From Pseudomonadaceae bacterium SI-3 (lineage in GTDB: Bacteria; Pseudomonadota; Gammaproteobacteria; Pseudomonadales; Pseudomonadaceae), in the NCBI GenBank assembly GCA_004010935.1, contig CP026511.1, positions 2,108,001 to 2,172,000 of the forward strand: a stretch of 64,000 nucleotides of DNA, given 5' to 3'. A program made the translations under genes and the position numbers. This document shows positions 28,762-37,835 of the stretch, in pieces; position 1 is the stretch's first letter, and every line of letters begins with the position of its first letter. The notes below the pieces were generated by a model. It saw nothing but the letters and a program-made list of their open reading frames with translations, searched no databases and was not told where the DNA came from.

Positions 28762-30132
28762 TCAATACACCCATACCTCGACACGGCGGTTCTTTACGCG
28801 ACCGCTATGCGTGTTCGAGGCTACTGGAAGTTCGTCGCCTAAACCGTTGATTTCTCTAACGAGTATTCCGCCCCGGGCGAGCTCTCTACGAACCGCCATG
28901 GCACGAAGTTTGGAGAGCAAAGCGGTACGCGCCGGGTCGCCCGAAGCGTCTCCGAATCCAACCAGGACCGCCGCGCTCATCGTTTTGTTGGTGCTCTGCA
29001 GGTACTCGATCAGCCGCTCGACGTCACGTTGCGCCTTGTTGTCCAAGCGCGCGCTACCTTCATCGAAGCGGAAGTTAACCGTCAGACGCTGCGCCTGGCT
29101 GGCGAGGTTTTGGTACGGCTGCGGCATGCCAGGCGATGGAGAGAGGGTGATCGCGTTGATTGCTTGCCCGATGTAGCCCGACTTGGCGACGATGGCTTGG
29201 CCAGCAGCACTGTGCACGAAGCTTAGAAAGGTTCGGGTCCACTCCGACTGCTGAGCCGGGTTCGCATAGAAAAACAACCGCCGCGACAATGGATAGTCCT
29301 CGGTCGCCACCAGTGCTGTGCTGGGTAGCATGGGCTGCGAATCACCGTCTGCTATTGCCAGTGCGCGGGCTTTACCCACCGATGCGAGGCCGACGAAACC
29401 AATCGCGCCGGGGCGACCACTGACGATCTGTGAGAGTTGGTCATTGGATTCATAGCGGGCGGCATCGGCGGCCAACGTCTTCCCCTGTGCTCCGAGCACC
29501 AGCTCCTTGAAGGTGTCGAAGGTGCCGGACTGGTCATCCCGCGCGTGCAGCTCCACAGGTATGTCTTTGCCGCCGAGCGCTTTCCAGTTGCGGATTTCAC
29601 CGGCAAACAGGTTGGCGACCTGCTCAACGCTGAGTGAGGAGACTGGGTTGTCGGGGTTTACGATGATTGCCAGTCCGTCGATCGCAATCACCTGCTCGGC
29701 TGCTGCGCTGCGCAAGTCGCCGAGGGCGGAGAGGCTTGCATACTCGCTGTCCTTGATGGGGCGCGAAGCAGCCGCGAGATCGGAGGAGCCGTCTTTAAGC
29801 CCGGCGAAACCGGTGCCGGTGCCGTGTGCTGCAACAAGGGCATGAACCGCTCGGCCGGAGCTGTCGATGGCACTGATGCGCTGTTCGTTCTCCTTGCCGG
29901 CCGGGCTGATTCGCACCGAACTCAGGCCCTGCGCTTCGAAGAGGCCGGCCAGCAGCATCGGTGCGAGCTTCGCACCGACCGTGTTGGATCCCTGAATACG
30001 CAGGACCGGACTGTTGTTTACGGGGGTAGCCAATGGCTCGCCTAGCGCGAGCGGGCTGGCGCAAAGTAGGCCGAAGGCCCACAGGCGCAGCGCCCGTTTT
30101 CCCTTGCCGCTTACGGACGCTGAACCTGTCAT
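28762..30132 (-). CDS. PstS-like phosphate-binding domain fused to OmpA domain
   Basis: A 456-residue exported protein. After a signal peptide (residues about 12-32, ending ALGEP) comes a PBP-like domain of the PstS kind: RIQGSNTVGAKLAP, SDLAAASRPI, VNPDNPVSSLSVEQVANLFA, DDQSGTFDTFKELVLG, SGRPGAIGFVGLA. From about residue 345 a C-terminal OmpA/MotB-like domain follows: VNFRFDEGSARLDNKAQRDV, VLVGFGDASGD, and the ending RVKNRRVEVWVY. The combination suggests a phosphate-binding protein held to peptidoglycan. It stands alone; a weak Pho-box-like site lies 47 bases upstream. Ligand and role are inferred. Confidence 0.82.
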   Translation of the reverse strand: MTGSASVSGKGKRALRLWAFGLLCASPLALGEPLATPVNNSPVLRIQGSNTVGAKLAPMLLAGLFEAQGLSSVRISPAGKENEQRISAIDSSGRAVHALVAAHGTGTGFAGLKDGSSDLAAASRPIKDSEYASLSALGDLRSAAAEQVIAIDGLAIIVNPDNPVSSLSVEQVANLFAGEIRNWKALGGKDIPVELHARDDQSGTFDTFKELVLGAQGKTLAADAARYESNDQLSQIVSGRPGAIGFVGLASVGKARALAIADGDSQPMLPSTALVATEDYPLSRRLFFYANPAQQSEWTRTFLSFVHSAAGQAIVAKSGYIGQAINAITLSPSPGMPQPYQNLASQAQRLTVNFRFDEGSARLDNKAQRDVERLIEYLQSTNKTMSAAVLVGFGDASGDPARTALLSKLRAMAVRRELARGGILVREINGLGDELPVASNTHSGRVKNRRVEVWVY

Positions 30133-30178
30133 GCGATGACTCTCCCTTTCAAAGAAGCGGGGAGATTAAGACGCTTTG

Positions 30179-30196
30179 CTTACCGTTATGTGACAG
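30179..30196 (-). promoter_or_regulatory. Weak Pho-box-like site upstream of the PstS-OmpA gene
   Basis: On the minus strand CTGTCACATAACGGTAAG: the first half matches the Pho box exactly (CTGTCAC), the second half (GGTAA) matches only in part. Its distance from the start, 47 bases, is close to that of the phoX site (50 bases). Confidence 0.4.
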
Positions 30197-30279
30197 TCGG
30201 CCGCGGCGGGTCGAGGTTGTCGATCAGATCGCAAAACTATGTGCAGGCTCACCCAACTGCGGCATCGGCAGCATGATGA

Positions 30280-31092
30280 TCAGCGCAGCGCGATCCACAC
30301 GGGGCAGTGGTCCGAGGGTTTTTCCATGCTGCGGATGTCATAGTCGACACCGCAATCTGTGACGCGCTCATGCAGGCCTGCAGTGGTCAGGATCAGGTCG
30401 ATGCGCAGCCCTCGGCGTGGGTCATCTTCGAATCCGCGGCTGCGGTAATCGAACCAGCTGAAACGATCGACGACTTCAGGGTTGAGCGTACGGAAGCTGT
30501 CTTGCAATCCCCAGTTCTTCAGGCGAGCTAACCACTCGCGTTCTTCCGGCAGAAAGCTGCATTTGCCGGTGCGCAGCCAGCGCTTGGCGTTCACCTCCCC
30601 AATGCCGATGTCACAGTCTTCGGGCGAGATGTTGAAGTCGCCCATCACGGCTACGGATTGCTCCGGGGTAAAGCGCTCTTCGAGCAGCGCCTGAAGATCT
30701 GCGTAGAACTTGGTTTTGGCGGGAAACTTGGTGGGATGAATGCGGCTTTCGCCTTGTGGGAAATAACCGTTCATGACGGTAACCGGCTCGCCGTTGGCAT
30801 CGGCAAAGCGGCCCCAGATGAAACGCTTCTGCGATTCTTCGCCGTCGCCGGGAAAGCCTTTGTGGATCTCAAGTGGAGCCTGTCGAGATAACAGCGCGAC
30901 ACCGTAGTGCCCTTTTTGGCCATGAAAATGAACGTGATAGCCAAGGGCTTCGATTTCGGCTTGAGGAAACTGCTCGTCCGCCACTTTGGTTTCCTGCAGA
31001 CCGATCACGTCGGGCTGATGCTTCTCAATAATGGCAGAAAGCTGATGAGGTCTAGCTCTTAAGCCATTGATATTAAAAGAAACAAGCTTCAT
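30280..31092 (-). CDS. xthA: Exodeoxyribonuclease III
   Basis: A 270-residue Mg-dependent enzyme of the exonuclease/endonuclease/phosphatase fold that cuts at abasic sites and degrades duplex DNA 3'-5'. Motifs in order are [27 protein letters not shown] (catalytic Glu), [34 protein letters not shown] and the C-terminal [10 protein letters not shown] (Asp-His pair). The start at 31092 matches the family start [10 protein letters not shown]; six upstream codons are not needed. It is divergent from the acetyltransferase gene, as I recall for Pseudomonas. Confidence 0.95.
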   Translation of the reverse strand: MKLVSFNINGLRARPHQLSAIIEKHQPDVIGLQETKVADEQFPQAEIEALGYHVHFHGQKGHYGVALLSRQAPLEIHKGFPGDGEESQKRFIWGRFADANGEPVTVMNGYFPQGESRIHPTKFPAKTKFYADLQALLEERFTPEQSVAVMGDFNISPEDCDIGIGEVNAKRWLRTGKCSFLPEEREWLARLKNWGLQDSFRTLNPEVVDRFSWFDYRSRGFEDDPRRGLRIDLILTTAGLHERVTDCGVDYDIRSMEKPSDHCPVWIALR

Positions 31093-31237
31093 CGGCAGCG
31101 GCTCCGGCAAAACCGCAATTCTACTGGTATGGCGGTGCTACGGCGAGCCGTAATAATCGATCCGGTTCTCGTCCGGCAGAACTCCGATACGGGTGCTAAC
31201 GTGAAACAAGCTCCGAGGACATAACAAGAGAACCGCT

Positions 31238-31876
31238 ATGCCGATGACTGCAGAAGTACGAATGCTCGACAGTGGTTACGCCAGGGAAATACGCTCGCTT
31301 CTGTACAACGCTTACCGACACGAACCGACCTTCGCCTATCTATTCGAAGCTGATCGCCCCGGCTACGAGCAGCGTGTCCGCGCAACCGTCCGCGAGCTGG
31401 TCAATCAGCACCTGCTGCAGGATCAGCCCGCGCTTGGGCTGTTGCTCGATGATCGGCTGATCGCTGCCGCGCTGATTGCGCCACCGCAGCGTCGGCTGGA
31501 CATTACCGAAAGCTGGGCCTGGCGAATGCGCATGCTGCTCACAGCGGGCTTTCGCTGTACGCGGCGTTACCTTGATTACCACGCCGCGGTGCTGGGTTGT
31601 CTGCCGCCGGGCTCCTATCATGTATTGCCGCTGATGGCGGTTCATCCCAAGTGCCAGGGGCAACACTACGGCGAACAGCTGCTTGAAGCGCTGCATAACT
31701 GGTGTGCTGCGGACTCGGCATCGGAAGGCCTCGTGATCGACACTGGCAACCCGCGCTACCTGCATTTTTATGAACGTCAGGGCTACCAAGACATTGGCCA
31801 GGTGGCGATCGGCCCGGTCGTTGAGCATGTGTTCTTCCATCCGGCGCCGCGACAGGTCGAATCATCTACTGCATAG
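31238..31876 (+). CDS. GNAT-family N-acetyltransferase
   Basis: A 212-residue acetyltransferase. The acetyl-CoA site is seen in LMAVHPKCQGQHYGEQLLEA at about residues 130-150 (QGxGxG-like loop, here QGQHYG), and the closing part has YLHFYERQGYQDIGQVAIG, the usual last strand. An N-terminal hydrophobic-aromatic region precedes it. Substrate is unknown. It has an AAGAG ribosome site before the ATG at 31238 and lies between xthA and tamA, nine bases into the upstream region of the longest tamA frame. Confidence 0.85.
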   Translation: MPMTAEVRMLDSGYAREIRSLLYNAYRHEPTFAYLFEADRPGYEQRVRATVRELVNQHLLQDQPALGLLLDDRLIAAALIAPPQRRLDITESWAWRMRMLLTAGFRCTRRYLDYHAAVLGCLPPGSYHVLPLMAVHPKCQGQHYGEQLLEALHNWCAADSASEGLVIDTGNPRYLHFYERQGYQDIGQVAIGPVVEHVFFHPAPRQVESSTA

Positions 31877-32019
31877 AGCGAATTTTGCGCCGGGGCGACA
31901 GTCGTACTGATGTTGTCCAAAGAAGTGCTCCCATGCTCTCGTCTGACGCTGTAAATGCCGAGCTACACGCATCGACACTTCGCCAAAGCCCAGTGCGCAG
32001 CGTGCTAGCATCCTTGGCC

Positions 32020-33747
32020 ATGCCTATTTCTCTCCTTCGCCGTGTCGTTCCGACAGGCCTCATGTTGTGCTGTGCATCAGCGGTGTACGCAGCTGAACTC
32101 GACGTCAAGCTCACGCCATCAAACGATGCGCTGCGGGAAAACGTCGAGAACTACATCGGCGAGCTAGGCGATCGCAACGAAGAAGAACTGCTGCGCTACA
32201 GCCGTATCGCCCAGGAGCAGGCGAACAAAGCCCTCCAGGCGTTGGGCTATTACCATGCTGAAATCGAAACCAGGGTCACCGATGGGGAAAATCCGCAGTT
32301 AGCGCTGCGAATCAGGCCCGGCGAGCCGGTTCGTCTGCGAGATATCAAGGTGCAGGTCAACGGACCGGCCGCCGAGCTGCAGACGTTTCGGGTGCCGCGC
32401 AACACATTGAAACCAGGCGCTGTGCTCAATCACGGGCAGTACGAAGCGGTCAAACAACGGATTCTCAACCAGGCCTCGCGTTATGGGTTTTTCGACGGAC
32501 GTTTCGAGCGCCAACGTCTGGAGATCAACCCCGACACGAATGCCGCTGACGTCGAGTTGGTCTTCAACAGCGGGCCGCGCTATCTGCTCGGCGATGTTGG
32601 GTTCGAGGGTGACTCGCCGTTTGACCCGGATCTGCTGACGCGCATGGTGCCTTTCGAACCCGGCACGCCGTATGACTCGGAGCTGATTGCCGAGCTCAAC
32701 CAGGCGATGCAGTCCAGCGGCTATTTTGAAGGTGTGCGGGTCGATGCCAATCCGGCCAACGCCAATCAACAGCGCATTCCCGTCGCTGTGCAGTTGACCA
32801 CGCGAGAGCCGCGCACGCTCGGACTTGGATTGGGCTACTCGACCGACGTCGGTCCGCGTATACGCTTCGATTTCACCCGTCATTGGGTCAACCCGCAGGG
32901 CCACAGCTACGGCATCGAGTCCGAACTGTCCGCCCCGCGGCAGAACGTCGGCGTCTTCTATGACGTGCCGCTGGACCCACCTTTGACCGACAAACTGCGC
33001 TACGCGGCTGGCTATCAGTACGAAGAGCTGAGCGACAAAGATAGCCTGAGTCGACTACTGACGGTTGGCCCCGAGTGGCACCGCAGGTTGCCCAGCGGCT
33101 GGCAGCGCGTTTGGGCGTTGAAGTGGCGCCATGAGCAGTACGAGCTGGGCGATGATTCTGGGGTCAGCACCTTGTTGATGCCTGGTGTGGCCTACAGCTT
33201 TCTGCGCAGCGACAACCGCCTCGATCCCAGTCATGGCTATCGCTTGAGGTTCGAGCTGGGCGCGGCGAAGGAAGGCGTGTTCTCGGATGCTGATCTGGTC
33301 CATGCCAACGCGACGGTCAAGGGCCTGACCACGCTGGGCGCTCGGCATCGCTTTCTCGGGCGGGTGGAAGTGGGCGGCAACTGGACGGACGAATACACCA
33401 ACGTGCCGCCATCGCTGCGCTATTTCGCCGGTGGTGACCAAAGCGTGCGGGGCTACGACTACCAGAGCCTGTCACCGACCAACTCCGATGGCGACCGAAT
33501 CGGCGGGCGTTACCAGCTCGCGGTCAGCGCCGAGTACCAGTATTCACTGACCGAGAAATGGCGCCTGGCGACCTTTGTCGATCAGGGTAATTCGTTCAAC
33601 TCGTTAGAGCTGCCGAGCCTCAAAAGCAGCGTAGGTGTCGGCGTGCGCTGGGTCTCGCCGGTTGGGCCGATTCGCGTGGATCTGGCTCATCCGCTGGATG
33701 GGGAAGGTGGTGTTCGGTTGCATTTTTCCATGGGGCCGGAGCTTTGA
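32020..33747 (+). CDS. tamA: Translocation and assembly module outer-membrane protein TamA
   Basis: TamA is an Omp85 outer-membrane barrel that, with TamB, helps place autotransporters and lipids in the outer membrane. The 575-residue protein has a signal peptide (MPISLLRRVVPTGLMLCCAS, cleaved near VYAAE), three POTRA repeats to about residue 260, and a C-terminal barrel with GLGLGYSTDVGPRIRFDF, FFAGGDQSVRGYDYQSL-type L6 loop (YFAGGDQSVRGYDY) and the last strand GVRLHFSMGPEL. Start at 32020 is chosen for the signal peptide; the frame is open from 31885. It overlaps tamB by four bases. Confidence 0.93.
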   Translation: MPISLLRRVVPTGLMLCCASAVYAAELDVKLTPSNDALRENVENYIGELGDRNEEELLRYSRIAQEQANKALQALGYYHAEIETRVTDGENPQLALRIRPGEPVRLRDIKVQVNGPAAELQTFRVPRNTLKPGAVLNHGQYEAVKQRILNQASRYGFFDGRFERQRLEINPDTNAADVELVFNSGPRYLLGDVGFEGDSPFDPDLLTRMVPFEPGTPYDSELIAELNQAMQSSGYFEGVRVDANPANANQQRIPVAVQLTTREPRTLGLGLGYSTDVGPRIRFDFTRHWVNPQGHSYGIESELSAPRQNVGVFYDVPLDPPLTDKLRYAAGYQYEELSDKDSLSRLLTVGPEWHRRLPSGWQRVWALKWRHEQYELGDDSGVSTLLMPGVAYSFLRSDNRLDPSHGYRLRFELGAAKEGVFSDADLVHANATVKGLTTLGARHRFLGRVEVGGNWTDEYTNVPPSLRYFAGGDQSVRGYDYQSLSPTNSDGDRIGGRYQLAVSAEYQYSLTEKWRLATFVDQGNSFNSLELPSLKSSVGVGVRWVSPVGPIRVDLAHPLDGEGGVRLHFSMGPEL

Positions 33748-36700
33748 GGCGTAGTGCGAAAATAGTCAGCTGGGTTCTGCTGTTTCCGTTGGCCCTGCTC
33801 ATGGCCATCGTTCTGGCGGTTGGCCTGCTGGTCGGTACCGAAGCCGGTAGTCGTTGGGTGTTGGGCAAAGTCCCTGGGCTGCAGGTCGAAGCATTCAGCG
33901 GGCGTCTAGGCGGCCGTTGGCAGGCGGACGGTCTGGTATGGGAACAAGATAGTCGCCGGGTCGAGGTGGCGTCGCCGCAGATGAGCTGGTCGCCCAGTTG
34001 CTTGCTGCGTAAGACCCTTTGCATTGAAGAGCTGGTCACTGGCGATATCGATTTGCAGTTTCCTCCTGCTGACGAAGAAGAGACAGCAAGCGAGCCCTTC
34101 CAATTGCCTGAGCTTGATCTGCCGCTCGAGCTGCGTATCGAGCGAGTCGACATCGGTGCGGTCAAGCTCAACGGCGTTCAACAGTTGCAGGGGGCCGAAC
34201 TGCAGGCAGACTGGGACGAGCAGGGGCTCGCCATCAGGTCTTTGACGGTTCGCCGTGATGACGTTGTGCTCGAGCTTGCGGGCCGCCTACTGACCAAAGC
34301 CGACTGGCCGCTGGCGCTGGAGGGGACCGCGGCGATCCGCTCGCCAAACGCGCAGCCCTGGGCGTTGAAGTTCGAGGTTGATGGCGAGCTGCGCGAACAT
34401 TTGATGGTCGACGTGCAAAGCCAGGGCTACCTGGACGCCAAACTCAGCGGCTGGGTGCGCCCGCTTGAACCGGACGTGCCAGCAAATCTGCTGTTGGCGT
34501 TGGAGAATTTCAAGGCCGCACCGGAGCTGCCAGATGCCTTGCGTCTGGAGGCGCTGGAGCTGACCGTCAAAGGCGATATGGAACAGGGCTACCGCTTGGA
34601 CGGTAACGGGAGCCTACAAGGCGAGGGCGGTGCGGTGGCTGTTGCGCTGAACGGCCTGGTGGACAAAGTGCACGCAGAGATCGAGGCCTTTAGCCTGGAT
34701 GCGGGCGAGCAGCAGGGCGTCGACTTGAGCGGTGCCGTTAGCTGGCAGGACGGTCTGGATGCACAAGCCCAGTTGGCTTGGCGTAATTTCCCATGGCGCC
34801 GCCTCTATCCCGATATTGAGGAACCACCTGTTGCGCTGCGAACCCTCGATGCGCAGATCCAGTATGACGACGGTAACTACCTCGGGAATTTCAATGCTGC
34901 GCTGACAGGCCCTTCCGGTGATTTCACGCTGCAGAGCCCTGTCAGCGGCAACCTCGAAGTGGTGCACCTCCCGCAGCTGGAACTGCAAGCCGGACAGGGC
35001 AGAGCCGAAGGAAACCTCAGCGTCGGGTTCGCAGACGGCGTCGACTGGACGACTCGGCTTAAGCTGAGCGAATTCGATCCGTCTTATTGGGTCGCGGAGC
35101 TGCCAGGGCAGATCGGCGGCACGTTGAGCAGTAGCGGAGCCTTGCGAAACGAAAATCTGCAGGCTGAGGCCGCTCTCGACTTGAATGGCACGTTGCGCAA
35201 ACAGCCGCTCAAGCTTCAGCTACAGGCGAGCGGCGAAAACGCCACCTGGAACCTGCCGACGGTCGATCTGCGTCTTGGCGACAACCGCATCCAGGGCAGT
35301 GGCCGCTGGGCTGAGACGCTTGAGGCGAACCTGGCGCTCGATCTCTTGCGTCTGGGCCAGCTTTGGCCTGACCTGAGCGGCAAACTGACGGGTAACCTCG
35401 ACCTGGCAGGCACGCCAGACGCACCTCAGGGAAAGCTGGCGCTGAGCGGCGCTGATGTTGCGTTCCAGAACAATCGAATCCAGCGCTTGCAACTTGCCGC
35501 CAGTCTCTCGGAGGGCGAGCGCGGCCAGCTCAGCCTGGACGCAACAGGCTTCCAGGCCGGAGCGACCGAAGTGGGTCAGTTGCAACTGAGCGCCGAAGGC
35601 ACGCAAACCGACCACCAGGCGAGCCTGCTGCTACAAGGGCCATTGCTCGACTTGTCGTTGGCGTTGACCGGCGGGCTCAAAGGTGGCGATTGGCGGGGCC
35701 GGTTGGTAGAAGCCGAACTGGATGCTCAGGGGCAGCAGTGGGCCTTGCGGGACCCAGCGACCCTGCAGCGCCTGGAGAACGGCCGGATTACGTTCGGCGC
35801 GCACTGCTGGCTCTCAGGGCAAGCCACGCTGTGTGCCGACGATCAGCGGCTGCAACCTGACCCACAGTTGCGCTACCGCCTGCGCGACTTTCCGCTCGAG
35901 TCGCTTGCCGAATACCTGCCGGACAATCTGATCTGGCAGGGCGAAGTCAATGCGGATCTAGCGCTGGATCTGCCGAGTGCGGGTCCAAGCGGGTCTATCC
36001 GTGTCGACGCCGGCCCTGGCATGTTGCGCATGCGCGACGGTGAGCAGTGGCTCGATTTCCCGTACCAGACCTTGTCGTTGACTAGCCAACTAGCCCCGAA
36101 ACAGGTGGATAGCAGGCTGCGATTCGAGGGAGGTGATCTTGGCGATCTGGATGCCCGACTGCGGGTAGACCCCAGTGGTGAGGTCAAGCCAATCTCTGGC
36201 AATTTCCAGCTAAGCAATTTCGATCTGTCTGTTATCAAGCCTTTTGTTGTGCAGGTCGAGCGACTCGACGGACAACTGAACGGCAATGGCCAGATCTCGG
36301 GCACGCTGCAACAGCCACAGATCAACGGAGAACTGAGGCTTACTGAAGGCGAGATTGCGGGCGCTGAGCTGCCGGTCAGCTTCGAGCAGCTGCAGGTCAC
36401 GGCCATCATCGACGGCGAGCGGGTTCGTGTCGACGGTGACTGGCGCAGCGGCGAGCAGGGCCAGGGGCATATTGCAGGAACGATCGATTGGGCACAGGCG
36501 CTGGACCTCGATCTGCGAATCAGCGGCAGTCAGTTGCCTGTGATAGTCGAGCCCTATGCTGAGCTCGAAATCGCGCCCGATCTACGCATTCAGTTGGCTG
36601 ACGAGCAGCTGGCCGTAAGCGGGAAGCTTCGTGTGCCACGCGGCGAAATTACCGTCCGCGAGCTGCCGCCCTCGACGGTGAAGGTGTCTGAGGATGCGGT

Positions 36701-37436
36701 CATCGTCGGCGCCGAAGCGGAAGAGAACAAGCCACCCATGGCCATTCGCATGGATGTCGACGTTGAAGTTGGGCAGGACAGGCTGCGCTTTTCCGGCTTC
36801 GGTCTAACGGCGGATCTTGCCGGCTACCTGCACATAGGCGACGACTTCGATGCGCGTGGTGAGCTCAGCCTCAACAAGGGTCGTTACCGCGCTTACGGCC
36901 AGCGCCTGACGATCCGCCGTGCCCGGTTGTTGTTCACCGGTGTGCTGTCGCAACCCTACCTGGATATCGAAGCCATTCGGCGTATCGAAGACGAGAATGT
37001 CATTGCGGGCCTGCGTATTACCGGCAGTGCAGAGCAGCCACGCGTCGATGTATTTGCCGAACCCGCCATGAGTCAGGAGCAGGCATTGTCCTACCTGGTG
37101 CTTGGCCGGCCCCTTGGCGCCGAGACGGGTGACAGCAATCTGCTGGCCCAAGCGGCCCTTGGACTCGGCTTGGCCGGCAGCGCGTCGATTACCGGCAACG
37201 TCGCGCAACGCCTGGGTATCGAGGATTTTCAGCTGGACACTGAAGGTAGCGGTGCAGACACCAGTGTAGTCGCGAGCGGGAAGCTAACGGATCGGCTGAC
37301 CTTACGTTATGGCGTAGGGGTGTTCGAGCCTGCCAATACGGTTGCGTTGCGCTATCAGCTGACCAAGCGGATTTTCCTCGAAGCGGCCAGCGGGCTCGCC
37401 AGTTCATTGGACGTCTTTTACAGGCGGGATTTCTGA
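33744..37436 (+). CDS. tamB: Translocation and assembly module inner-membrane protein TamB
   Basis: A 1230-residue AsmA-like protein with an N-terminal anchor helix (about residues 7-30, VSWVLLFPLALLMAIVLAVG), a very long beta-rich periplasmic body, and the C-terminal DUF490 domain (ALSYLVLGRPLGAETGDSNL, then VASGKLTDRLTLRYGVGVFE and RYQLTKRIFLEAASGLASSL). It bridges the periplasm and contacts TamA; related proteins carry phospholipids in a hydrophobic groove. Start is TTG at 33744, overlapping the tamA stop in TTGA, so translation is probably coupled. No good ATG start keeps the anchor helix whole. Confidence 0.93.
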   Translation: MRRSAKIVSWVLLFPLALLMAIVLAVGLLVGTEAGSRWVLGKVPGLQVEAFSGRLGGRWQADGLVWEQDSRRVEVASPQMSWSPSCLLRKTLCIEELVTGDIDLQFPPADEEETASEPFQLPELDLPLELRIERVDIGAVKLNGVQQLQGAELQADWDEQGLAIRSLTVRRDDVVLELAGRLLTKADWPLALEGTAAIRSPNAQPWALKFEVDGELREHLMVDVQSQGYLDAKLSGWVRPLEPDVPANLLLALENFKAAPELPDALRLEALELTVKGDMEQGYRLDGNGSLQGEGGAVAVALNGLVDKVHAEIEAFSLDAGEQQGVDLSGAVSWQDGLDAQAQLAWRNFPWRRLYPDIEEPPVALRTLDAQIQYDDGNYLGNFNAALTGPSGDFTLQSPVSGNLEVVHLPQLELQAGQGRAEGNLSVGFADGVDWTTRLKLSEFDPSYWVAELPGQIGGTLSSSGALRNENLQAEAALDLNGTLRKQPLKLQLQASGENATWNLPTVDLRLGDNRIQGSGRWAETLEANLALDLLRLGQLWPDLSGKLTGNLDLAGTPDAPQGKLALSGADVAFQNNRIQRLQLAASLSEGERGQLSLDATGFQAGATEVGQLQLSAEGTQTDHQASLLLQGPLLDLSLALTGGLKGGDWRGRLVEAELDAQGQQWALRDPATLQRLENGRITFGAHCWLSGQATLCADDQRLQPDPQLRYRLRDFPLESLAEYLPDNLIWQGEVNADLALDLPSAGPSGSIRVDAGPGMLRMRDGEQWLDFPYQTLSLTSQLAPKQVDSRLRFEGGDLGDLDARLRVDPSGEVKPISGNFQLSNFDLSVIKPFVVQVERLDGQLNGNGQISGTLQQPQINGELRLTEGEIAGAELPVSFEQLQVTAIIDGERVRVDGDWRSGEQGQGHIAGTIDWAQALDLDLRISGSQLPVIVEPYAELEIAPDLRIQLADEQLAVSGKLRVPRGEITVRELPPSTVKVSEDAVIVGAEAEENKPPMAIRMDVDVEVGQDRLRFSGFGLTADLAGYLHIGDDFDARGELSLNKGRYRAYGQRLTIRRARLLFTGVLSQPYLDIEAIRRIEDENVIAGLRITGSAEQPRVDVFAEPAMSQEQALSYLVLGRPLGAETGDSNLLAQAALGLGLAGSASITGNVAQRLGIEDFQLDTEGSGADTSVVASGKLTDRLTLRYGVGVFEPANTVALRYQLTKRIFLEAASGLASSLDVFYRRDF

Positions 37437-37835
37437 TCATTTCCCCCAAAATAATGCCGCGGTTCGACTGGCATTGGCGCTGCGCTAGGCTACGCTCACA
37501 GGCTTCCGTATGCGGCAACCTGGCGCGGGTTCGCAGGCTGACTAACCGGTCGCTCGCTCGTCCCGCTCATACGCTACAGATCCCACACAAAGGGTGTGGC
37601 GCCAAGGGCTAAAGGTGGTGGTAGGATCGCTCGGTCGCTCCTTGCATGGCGGCTGATGCGAGGCTCTAGCATGAGTCTTGCAGGTTGTCGGTAACGCTCC
37701 GGACATTGAAGTCGGAGTATTACCGGGTCGTTCGGGCAGCAGTTGAAGTCGCGTTCTCCACGCGCCGTTCAGTGTTCGTACCGACTCGGCCCGCTCGGGC
37801 AAGGATGTCTAACATAATCAATAAGGGTGCTTTGA
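37437..37835. other. 399-base gap between tamB and the symporter gene
   Basis: No convincing gene or RNA is seen. It holds a small hairpin CCACAC/GTGTGG (37583-37599) and, just before the symporter gene, CATAAT (37813-37818), a possible -10 with no clear -35. Open frames here are short and lack ribosome sites. Confidence 0.5.

Noticed and set aside
37542..37802. Short open frame in the gap before the alanine symporter
   Set aside because: No ribosome site and low-complexity Arg/Thr/Pro composition; typical of chance frames in GC-rich DNA.
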